Source of the DNA: Vannielia sp.
GTDB lineage: Bacteria; Pseudomonadota; Alphaproteobacteria; Rhodobacterales; Rhodobacteraceae
NCBI RefSeq assembly: GCF_029212645.1
Contig: NZ_JARGND010000016.1
Location: forward strand, 1-64,000
Direction: 5' to 3'
DNA length: 64,000 nt
Shown here: positions 19,607 to 27,285 of the stretch, piece by piece
Numbering within the stretch: position 1 is the stretch's first letter
Layout of the letters: every line of letters begins with the position of its first letter
Made by a program: the position numbers and the translations under genes
The notes under the pieces: model-generated
Databases searched by the model: none
Told to the model about the DNA's origin: nothing
Seen by the model: the letters and a program-made list of their open reading frames with translations, nothing else

Positions 19607-21802
19607 TTACCTTTGCTCGGCCATCGCCAGCACTTGTGGCGGCAACGCGCGGGTGCCAAGGCGCGCACGCTGGCTGGCGACACCGGCCACCGGCCAGACC
19701 TCGGGGTTGGGTGGGCCGCTGCCCATCAACTCTTCGGCCAGATGGCGGGCAAACTGGGGCGCGGCCACGGAGGAGCCGTTCATCGCCACCCGGCTGCCCG
19801 AGGCTGCCCCTGCGGCGATCACCCCCGCAGCCACTTTTGAGCGATCCGCTTCCGCCGAAGCATCCGGCTGGCGCATCGTGGGCGAACTGGCGGCACCGTA
19901 AGCGGCCGAGGCCCGCTCTTTATGGCCGCCGACGGGTGCATATTTGAGGCTTTCCTTTGGATTGCGTGTCATCGAGGGGCCAATCACGGTGCTGGCCCGG
20001 CCTGTGGCGATGCCGTTCAAGGAGCCGGAGCGGCGCACCACGGACGGGCCGCTATCCTCGTGGTTGATGTCGCCGCCTGCATCCCAGCGCTCATAAAGCG
20101 GGTCATCAAAATAGCTTTGGCGGCCTTGCCTGCGGTAACCAAGCGGCGCGTCATCACGCTGAATCCAGGCTTCTATCTTTTCGCCCTCGGAGATGCGCGC
20201 CTTCAGCTCTACCAGCCAAAGCCCCGAGGGCGCAGGCTCTTGCTTGGAGGCGGCGGGCATGGAGGACGGGGTGAGCGCGATCAGCACGCGCTTCTTGCGG
20301 GCAATCCCATCGCTGGCGGGGTTGCCGCGCTGTCGATCGAGCGAGATACGCCCGATCACTGAGGCAGGGTCGCCCGCCGGGTGCATCACCAGCGCCTGGC
20401 TGGGGCCAAGGCCCTGCACCCGGATCGCGCTACCGCCCGGCGGGGTGATCCACAGCTCAAGGCCCGAGGCATCACGGGGCATCCAGATTTCGAGAAAATT
20501 CGGGCTTTCATCGCCCGGCTGAACCCGCCACGGCAAGGTGAGCGCGGTTTTATCGCCGCGCCCGGAGGCTGGCCCCGCAATCTCGGCGTGGCCGCGTGCC
20601 AGCACCCGGTTGCCCGAGGGCAGAATCACCTCGACCACCGCGCGCGTGGGCTTGGTTGGGAACTGCTCTGCCAGCCGGTCAAGATGCGCCTGCACCAGCG
20701 TATCAATCGCCCGTTCCAGAAAGTGCAGCCCGTTGTGCGGCCCGCCCGAAAGCGCATAGGAAAAGTTGATCACCACCGGGATCGGGAAGCCCTCGACCTG
20801 TGACATGAGGAAGGCCCGTTCAAGGATATGCGCCACCCCGGCCATCACGAAAGGGGAGACATAGGCGCCAGAGGTATTGAGCGTGACCGTCGCAGGAAGC
20901 TGCACGGTGAGCAGCCGCAGATCATCCGGCCCATCCCCCGCCGCGAGCGAGCACACATGGGTTCCGTGAGAAAGCCGTTGCGCCACCGTGTGCACGCCCA
21001 TCCGGCGAAAATCAGCGAGCCCGAGCGCGGTGAGCTTTTCGTGCTCGGGGGCGGGGCCTGAAGCGAGGGCCGCATCGATCTCGGGCTTGGTCAGCTCGCG
21101 GCCAAAGGGCACCGTGGTGGTGCCAGTGGGCGCGGCGGCGTCTTGCACCCAGGCAAAATCGAGCCGGGTGTTCTTGGCGCTGTCCTGAAAGGCCTCATGC
21201 AGCGGATTGATCCCGTCATCGACAATGCCCACGATCACAGCGGTGCTCTCGGAAAGACCTTGTGCGGTATAGCCCACCTGCTGCGCGGCCCGCTCGGGAA
21301 GGGAAGATTTGCGCAGGGGCGCGCGGTAGTGGAGGGCGTCGCGCAGGCTGAGGGCGGCGTTATCCTCGGCCTCCTCGCGGCTGGCCTCGGTTTCTTCCTC
21401 GGCGGCGGAGCGCGGCGGCGCCTCCTCAGCGGCGGCGGTGGTGGCCTCTTCGGCGGAGGGGGCGAGGGCGGAAAAGCTGTTGTCTGCCGGATCAAACGGC
21501 GCGATGGATTGCACGGCGGCCTGCACCAGACCATCCGGGCCATCGGGCGCAGACGCGGTGGTGAGGGCGACCACCGGCGCGGCCCCCTCGGCCTTGAACG
21601 GCTCTGGCAGGTCTTCGATCCGGCCCGCCTGAAACGTTTCGACCGTGAACATGTAGCGAAAGTCATCCGGGTCTTCGATGTCTTCCATGCGGGTGAGATC
21701 AAAGTCGAGCGCATAGCGCAGCGACCAGGCCGAATAGGGATCAAACATCGCGGTGACGCCGTTTGGATCATCCTCCGGGGTGAATGCGTAACTCTTTGTC
21801 AT
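19607..21802 (-). CDS. S8 (subtilisin-like) serine peptidase
   Basis: Catalytic-type motifs VGIVDDGINPLHEAF (Asp), SHGTHVCSLAAG (His), GSSVAAPQFARHLAEEL (Ser). No evident signal peptide. Confidence 0.88.
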   Translation of the reverse strand: MTKSYAFTPEDDPNGVTAMFDPYSAWSLRYALDFDLTRMEDIEDPDDFRYMFTVETFQAGRIEDLPEPFKAEGAAPVVALTTASAPDGPDGLVQAAVQSIAPFDPADNSFSALAPSAEEATTAAAEEAPPRSAAEEETEASREEAEDNAALSLRDALHYRAPLRKSSLPERAAQQVGYTAQGLSESTAVIVGIVDDGINPLHEAFQDSAKNTRLDFAWVQDAAAPTGTTTVPFGRELTKPEIDAALASGPAPEHEKLTALGLADFRRMGVHTVAQRLSHGTHVCSLAAGDGPDDLRLLTVQLPATVTLNTSGAYVSPFVMAGVAHILERAFLMSQVEGFPIPVVINFSYALSGGPHNGLHFLERAIDTLVQAHLDRLAEQFPTKPTRAVVEVILPSGNRVLARGHAEIAGPASGRGDKTALTLPWRVQPGDESPNFLEIWMPRDASGLELWITPPGGSAIRVQGLGPSQALVMHPAGDPASVIGRISLDRQRGNPASDGIARKKRVLIALTPSSMPAASKQEPAPSGLWLVELKARISEGEKIEAWIQRDDAPLGYRRQGRQSYFDDPLYERWDAGGDINHEDSGPSVVRRSGSLNGIATGRASTVIGPSMTRNPKESLKYAPVGGHKERASAAYGAASSPTMRQPDASAEADRSKVAAGVIAAGAASGSRVAMNGSSVAAPQFARHLAEELMGSGPPNPEVWPVAGVASQRARLGTRALPPQVLAMAEQR

Positions 21803-21841
21803 GGCTTACCTTTCTGGGCTGAGGCGAGGGAATGGTGCAGA

Positions 21842-22999
21842 TCAGATATCTGCCCATTCCTCCCGTGCCTTGCCCCAGAGCCAGTTGAACAGCGGAGCCG
21901 GGGTGACGCCTTCAACCGCATTCCCACGGGTGATGAGGGTGCCAAATTCCTTTGGCGTGTCGGTGGCCAGATCATAGACCTTGGAGAGGTGGAAATCCTC
22001 GTCGTCCACGCCGGGGCCGTTGAACGCGGTTTCCTTCACTTCCGCCCCGGTTGCCCCCGCCCGTTGTGCGAGATAATCCGCCAGCGCAAGGCCAAGCGCC
22101 GCCCCTGCAAAGCTGTCTGCCGGGAAGTGAACGCCTGCCACCGTGCGGTTGACCGCGATCCTTGCGGCCTGGGCCAGCAGCATTTCGCTTTGCTTTGGAA
22201 GCTGCGCCTTTCCCTTCATCAGATGCACCAGCGTTTGGCCAACGATATGGGCTTCGGTGGCGTGGCCCGAGGGCAAAGCGCCGTGACCGGGCGTTTGGAT
22301 CATGGGCATAAGCTGGCCCGAGTAGCGGTCAGGGCGCAGGCACGCGAGGCGGTGCTTGCACTGGAGCACCACGTTGGAGGCGATCGCCTGCACCAGCGCG
22401 ATCAGCTCGATGGTGTATTTGTGCCTGCCCGCACGCAGCCCGAGGATCGGCTGGAAAAACTCGGTCGGGTAGCCGATCTGGTTGAGGATTTCGCCCGCCC
22501 GGTCAGGCCGCAGATCAGCGTAATTATGAACCAGAGCGGTTTGCGCGAGGAAATCATCGGGCGACGGCCGGGTGAGTTTGGCCAGCCGGTGATACTGTGC
22601 GCCCGGCGCATTATCCGAATCTCCGCCCGTGTTTTCAAGGGAATAGACGGCGGCGCTTTCACCAGACCCTGTCACCGTGATATTGCCCATCAACTCGCCG
22701 CCGATCATGGTGACGCGCTCAACGGCGCCCCATTCCTCAAGGGTGGCAATGGCATTTGCGGGCATGGCTGTGGGCGCGGCGGCAATGGCCTCATAGGTCC
22801 CGACAATGCCATCCCGCGCGGTGAGGATGGCCTGCGACAGAGAGCCCGAATACCCCGCGCCAACGCCCGATACGCCGCTCACGCCCGACACACCGCTCAC
22901 CCCTGAAACGCCGCTCACCCCTGAAACCCCCGAAACGCCGCTCACCCCTGAAACGCCGCTTACGCCGGAAACACCCGACACACTTGATGCAATAGACAT
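21842..22999 (-). CDS. PAP2-superfamily / vanadium-dependent haloperoxidase-like protein with N-terminal (SGV)13 repeat
   Basis: KHRLACLRP (KX6RP), PSGH, NRTVAGVHFPAD (RX5HX3D) signature triad; N-terminus MSIASSV(SGV)13GAGYSG. Confidence 0.85.
   Translation of the reverse strand: MSIASSVSGVSGVSGVSGVSGVSGVSGVSGVSGVSGVSGVSGVSGVGAGYSGSLSQAILTARDGIVGTYEAIAAAPTAMPANAIATLEEWGAVERVTMIGGELMGNITVTGSGESAAVYSLENTGGDSDNAPGAQYHRLAKLTRPSPDDFLAQTALVHNYADLRPDRAGEILNQIGYPTEFFQPILGLRAGRHKYTIELIALVQAIASNVVLQCKHRLACLRPDRYSGQLMPMIQTPGHGALPSGHATEAHIVGQTLVHLMKGKAQLPKQSEMLLAQAARIAVNRTVAGVHFPADSFAGAALGLALADYLAQRAGATGAEVKETAFNGPGVDDEDFHLSKVYDLATDTPKEFGTLITRGNAVEGVTPAPLFNWLWGKAREEWADI
22862..22981. repeat. Short tandem repeat (9/18-bp units) encoding (SGV)13
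   Basis: Plus-strand units such as ccgctcacccctgaaacg repeated; 13 SGV tripeptides on minus strand. Confidence 0.9.
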
Positions 23000-23024
23000 G
23001 CTTTAATCCTTTGTTCTAATAGCT

Positions 23025-24731
23025 TTAATTTGGAACCCCTGCCTCCCGCAGGGCCTTTGCCCAGTCCCGCCCTGACTCAAATTCGGCGGCTGGGTGGTCT
23101 CGTAAATACTGGCGGATATTAAAGCCCGGATCAGCCCGCATAAGGGTTTCGGCGCTGTCGCGCGCCTCTTCCATCCGGTCGAGAAAATAGAGCGCCACAA
23201 CCTTGGCGCGCAGCGTTGAGGTGTGGCGACGGTTGGCCCGCATTGAACGATCCGCCATTTCCAGCGCGCCCTGATAATCGCCCGCTGTGAGCCTCGCGGC
23301 GGCGGCGAGCGCATCAAAATAGTAGGAATGCGGATCAAGCGGTGAAAGGGCGCGGGCGCGGTTGGTGTAGTTTACCGCGCCTTCCCCATCGTCCGTGAAG
23401 GCATGAAGCACGCCCTTGAGCAACCATGCCATCGCGTTGTTCGGATCAAGCTCAATGGCGTCGTCAAAGCGACGCATGGCAATGTCATGGCGGCGCAGCA
23501 GGTTGTTGTTGACCAGCCCATCCATGGTGAGCGCGAAGGAGTTATCCGGCTCGATATCCAGCGCCCGCGCGGTGTGGTCGCGGGCTGTGCGGGTGTCATC
23601 ATCGTGGCGCGAAGACCAGCCCTGAACGACCGAAAGTACATGCCATTTGCCCAACCAGCCATGCAACACGGCGCTGTCAGGCACGCGGGTGATCACCTCT
23701 TCGAGGTAGGTCTTCGACTTGGCAAAACTCTGCACCGAAAGCCGGTGCATGAGGGTGATGGATGACATCAAAATCGCGTGGCTATCCACATCGGGCAATG
23801 GCGCGGAACCGGCCAGATCCAGCGAGGTATCCATCACCGCGCGGCCAATTTCACCCGCCAGGTTAAGCACCAGATCATCACCGCCTTTGAGAAACTCTAG
23901 CGTGGAGCCGGAAAGCTCGCGCGTCCAGCCGATGCGGCCGGTGGCGGTGTCGATGAAATCGGCGTTGAGGATGATTTTATCACCGGTTGTCCGATAGTTA
24001 CCGCACACGACATAATCGGCGTCCAACGACTCGCGGATTTCATCAAGCGCGATGGTGCGGGCATCCATCCGGCGGCTGGAAAGGTGCGAAATGACGTCAA
24101 GAAGATGGCTGCGGGACAGGGTGCGCGACAGTTCTTCCGAGATCATATCACCCAGCTGCGCCGGGCCTTGATAACCACGGGCGGTGGCAAATGGCAGGAT
24201 CGCAATGGAGGGGTGCAGGTGCCCCCCGCGTGACAGGATTTCCTGTGCCATACGGCCCGGACGGCCACGCGCCACGGCTGAAAGCAACGTGCGGTTTGAG
24301 CGCCGTTGGACAGTGATCCACTCCTCAAAACCGGCTTCGGCGATCTCGGTGCCTTCGAGGAAATCGCCGTCTTCCAGCATGCCGGTGATGCGTACCCTGG
24401 TCAGCCGGATTTGTACTTCGGTATTGTTGACCTCGAAGAGGGCGGCGAAGTGATCTCCAAACAGGGTGCGCAGATCGGTCAGCGCACGGCGAAGGCTGGC
24501 GCGGCCATGTTCGTGCCCGGAGCGGCCCCATAGCATGTCTTGCAGCCAGGCGCGGGTGCGCGCGCCCTCGGGGGCGGTCGCGAGCATGGCGAGGAGCGCG
24601 CGGATTTTGGTGGAGCGCACCTTGATCTCGTCGCCGTCTTCCCACGAAAGAGCAAACACACCGAAAAGACGGATGCAAAGCACGCCGTGATGCGCACCTT
24701 GATCGCCTTCGATATCATCGTTGCGGTTCAT
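23025..24731 (-). CDS. SARP/OmpR-type winged-helix transcriptional regulator with C-terminal TPR region
   Basis: N-terminal LCIRLFGVFALSWEDGDEIKVRSTKIRALLAMLATAPEGARTRAWLQDMLWG...ASLRRALTDLRTLFG DNA-binding domain; SIAILPFATARGYQ; C-terminal TPR-like helices. Confidence 0.85.
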   Translation of the reverse strand: MNRNDDIEGDQGAHHGVLCIRLFGVFALSWEDGDEIKVRSTKIRALLAMLATAPEGARTRAWLQDMLWGRSGHEHGRASLRRALTDLRTLFGDHFAALFEVNNTEVQIRLTRVRITGMLEDGDFLEGTEIAEAGFEEWITVQRRSNRTLLSAVARGRPGRMAQEILSRGGHLHPSIAILPFATARGYQGPAQLGDMISEELSRTLSRSHLLDVISHLSSRRMDARTIALDEIRESLDADYVVCGNYRTTGDKIILNADFIDTATGRIGWTRELSGSTLEFLKGGDDLVLNLAGEIGRAVMDTSLDLAGSAPLPDVDSHAILMSSITLMHRLSVQSFAKSKTYLEEVITRVPDSAVLHGWLGKWHVLSVVQGWSSRHDDDTRTARDHTARALDIEPDNSFALTMDGLVNNNLLRRHDIAMRRFDDAIELDPNNAMAWLLKGVLHAFTDDGEGAVNYTNRARALSPLDPHSYYFDALAAAARLTAGDYQGALEMADRSMRANRRHTSTLRAKVVALYFLDRMEEARDSAETLMRADPGFNIRQYLRDHPAAEFESGRDWAKALREAGVPN

Positions 24732-24778
24732 AGAATCCCCCATCGCCCTGGCCAAGGTTAGCAAGGCGGTGGGGCAAT

Positions 24779-24813
24779 CCTAGCCTACTTCACGTTTTTT
24801 TCACGCCGCTAGG
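24779..24813. promoter_or_regulatory. Dyad CCTAGC-N23-GCTAGG enclosing direct repeat TTCACG
   Basis: cctagcctacttcacgtttttttcacgccgctagg in the regulator/glycerate kinase divergent gap. Confidence 0.35.
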
Positions 24814-24910
24814 GAAAGCGCGGGGTGAAAAACCGGGCAACTGCCATGCTGTGGGGGCAAACCCGGCGCGCGTGGCTGGTCTTGGGGCAAAGCATGGGTG
24901 AGGATAGGGT

Positions 24911-26173
24911 ATGGATATGAACGAAGCGTTAGCAACCCGCCGTGCTGCCCTGCGAGAGCGGGCTTTTGAGATTTTTCAGGCCGGGGTAGCCGCGGCTGAC
25001 CCTGAAGCGGCGGTGGCGCGGGCGCTGGAGGCGCGTCCGTGGAGTGGCAAGGTGTTGATTGCCGTCGGAAAAGCGGCCCCCGCCATGGCCCGCGCCGCGC
25101 TGGAGCGGGTGGGGCCGGTTGAGGCGGCTCTGGTGGTGACAAACCCTGAGAATGCTACTGAGATAGCGGGGGCTGAGGTGATTGTGGCGGCTCATCCGGT
25201 GCCTGATGCGGGTGGATTGAAAGCGGGCCGCAGAGTACTGGAATTGCTTGAAAATCTCGGAAGTGGCGAAGATGTTTTAGCGTTGATTTCCGGGGGCGGG
25301 TCGGCTTTGTTGCCGGCGCCGGTGGAAGGGGTGAGCCTTGAGGACAAGGCATCGGTCAACGCTTTGCTGCTGGGATCGGGGGCCGATATCCACCAGATGA
25401 ACGAAGTGCGCCAACAGCTAAGCCTTTTAAAAGGTGGAGGTTTTTTGCGTGCAGCGGGGCCGGGGCGGGTGCGGGCTTTGGTGCTTTCGGATGTGTTGGG
25501 GGATGATCTTTCGACCATTGCCAGCGGGTTGACGGCGGGGCCGATTGGGACACGGGAAAGTGCTGCGGATTTATGCCAAGAGCTGGGGATTTGGGAGCAA
25601 TTGCCGGACTCGGTGAAAGCGCATCTTTCCAATCCTGATCAAGAGGATGCAAGCCTTCCTGAATGTGAGAATGAGATCATCGGGTCTAACGCTGTGAGCC
25701 TTGCGGCGATGGCGGAGGCGGCAGGGGTTGAGGCGGAGGAGGTTGCGCTGGAGGGTAACGTGAAGGATGCGGCGGAAGTTATTGTAAAGGCGGGATATAA
25801 TGCCGATACGCTGCTTTATGGCGGCGAAACGACGGTGCGGTTGTGTGACGCTCCGGGGCTTGGGGGGCGGAATCAGCAGTTGGCGTTAACCATTGCGGGG
25901 CTGGCGGACTGGCCGGCGCCTTGGGTGTTTTTGTCGGGCGGAACGGATGGGCGGGACGGGCCGACGGATGCGGCGGGCGGGTTGGTGGATGACACCAGTG
26001 CCACGCGGCTCAAAGAGGCGGGGATTGACCTGCACGAGCACCTGGCGCGCAACGATGCCTACACCGCCCTCAAGGCCGTGGGAGACCTGCTGATGACGGG
26101 CGGGACCGGCACCAATGTGGCCGATCTACAGGTGATGCTACGTGAGAAAAGCCCGGCGGAACCAGAGACTTAG
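24911..26173 (+). CDS. Glycerate kinase (MOFRL/DUF4147 family)
   Basis: VLIAVGKAAPAMARAAL, VLALISGGGSALLPAPVEGVSLEDK, FLSGGTDGRDGPTDAAGGLVDD, DLLMTGGTGTNVADLQVML. Confidence 0.93.
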   Translation: MDMNEALATRRAALRERAFEIFQAGVAAADPEAAVARALEARPWSGKVLIAVGKAAPAMARAALERVGPVEAALVVTNPENATEIAGAEVIVAAHPVPDAGGLKAGRRVLELLENLGSGEDVLALISGGGSALLPAPVEGVSLEDKASVNALLLGSGADIHQMNEVRQQLSLLKGGGFLRAAGPGRVRALVLSDVLGDDLSTIASGLTAGPIGTRESAADLCQELGIWEQLPDSVKAHLSNPDQEDASLPECENEIIGSNAVSLAAMAEAAGVEAEEVALEGNVKDAAEVIVKAGYNADTLLYGGETTVRLCDAPGLGGRNQQLALTIAGLADWPAPWVFLSGGTDGRDGPTDAAGGLVDDTSATRLKEAGIDLHEHLARNDAYTALKAVGDLLMTGGTGTNVADLQVMLREKSPAEPET

Positions 26174-26337
26174 TCGTTTTTGCCCAGATCGTCGCTGGTA
26201 TCGATCATCCAGCCATTCGGCCCGGCGAGACTGTCGGGCAGGAAATCGGCCACGGTGATGAGGATTTCGCGCAGAAGCACGCAGACCAGAAAGGCCGAAA
26301 TGACATGGCCGACGGTGATGTGAGCGATGAAGTCCAT
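26170..26337 (-). CDS. Small (55 aa) single-TM protein, unknown function
   Basis: MDFIAHITVGHVISAFLVCVLLREILITVADFLPDSLAGPNGWMIDTSDDLGKND; internal start of the longer tracked ORF. Confidence 0.55.
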   Translation of the reverse strand: MDFIAHITVGHVISAFLVCVLLREILITVADFLPDSLAGPNGWMIDTSDDLGKND

Positions 26338-26487
26338 GGTGGTGATCCCCTTGATGACTGCTCGCACCGTGCCGAGGAAATAGGGCAAAAACGAGACGGG
26401 CGGCGGGCGGCGGCGCGGCAAAACGTTAAACCACCGCGCAGGGGTAAATGACGCCGCGTTAACCCTAAAAAGCAATGGGCCACAACC

Positions 26488-26519
26488 GATGCACAAGGGA
26501 TGCACAACCCATGCATACG
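26488..26519. repeat. Three 11-bp direct repeats (helical-turn spacing)
   Basis: GATGCACAAGG GATGCACAACC CATGCATACG. Confidence 0.6.
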
Positions 26520-26664
26520 CGATTTTGGCTTCCGCGAAGGGCTTAACGCAGCGCGCCATGACGGGGGATAAGCGCAGAAAATCGGGGTGTGAGAGGGAGT
26601 GCCGCTGTGATGAGCCTTGGACCGATCGCCGACCCAAGCTGCCCCGCAACGGCCCTCAGGGCGC

Positions 26665-26699
26665 AAAAAACGGGCAGGGCCGGGTGGCTCCGCCCTTTT
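26665..26699 (-). terminator. Terminator for minus-strand T6SS operon
   Basis: Minus strand AAAAGGGC-GGAGCCACCCGGCCCT-GCCCGTTTTTTG. Confidence 0.55.
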
Positions 26700-26715
26700 G
26701 CCATGGGCCACGCGA

Positions 26716-27177
26716 TCAATAGGTGGATTTGTACGCCTCTTTGGCGACCTTCTCGAAGCCCTTGCGGATGATCATTTGCTTAACCATCGACTGGGTGATC
26801 GACTTGGCGATGGCGCTGCCGCCCATTTTGACGCCGCGCGAGAAGTAGACCGCATAGATGCCATCCATCACCAGCGAAGTGGCGAATTGGGCGAACTGCT
26901 TGTTGGCCATTTCGATGATCGACATATCGCGCATGAAGATGCGGTCATCGTATTTTGCGGCCATGCAAACCTGGGTGATGGCCATGCCGTCTACGCTGAG
27001 TGGGGACAGCTTGGAGACCAGCCACTCGCCCATGCTGACATCGCCTGAACGATCAGCATCGGCGCCTTCATAGAAGCTGACGATGGTGACGACATCATTG
27101 CCGACAAAGCCGACGGCGCCGATGTCTTTTGTGCTGTCCAGCGGGTCCTGGATTGCGATCCATTCGATTGAGGGCAT
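26716..27177 (-). CDS. Uncharacterised 153-aa protein at the end of the T6SS operon
   Basis: MPSIEWIAIQDPLDSTKDIGAVGFVGNDVVTIVSFYEGADADRSGDVSMGEWLVSKLSPLS...; directly downstream of tssH. Confidence 0.75.
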   Translation of the reverse strand: MPSIEWIAIQDPLDSTKDIGAVGFVGNDVVTIVSFYEGADADRSGDVSMGEWLVSKLSPLSVDGMAITQVCMAAKYDDRIFMRDMSIIEMANKQFAQFATSLVMDGIYAVYFSRGVKMGGSAIAKSITQSMVKQMIIRKGFEKVAKEAYKSTY

Positions 27178-27285
27178 GTTTATTCCTTTCCAAAGTATTG
27201 GTTTCAATAGGGATACGCCGAAAATTGACGCTTGGGGTCGTGTGGCCCGCCCCGTTCAAAATGCGGGGGGCGGGCCGGGGATGGA

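Noticed and set aside
21143-22906. 587-aa plus-strand ORF across subtilase and PAP2 genes
   Set aside because: Antisense shadow in GC-rich DNA; spans two well-supported genes.
22862-22981. Possible CRISPR-like array because of short regular repeats
   Set aside because: Units are 9/18 bp, contiguous without unique spacers and in frame with a protein; a coding microsatellite.
26488-26519. Possible DnaA-box cluster / replication origin
   Set aside because: TTGTGCATC deviates from TTATCCACA and no AT-rich unwinding element or origin-linked genes are nearby.
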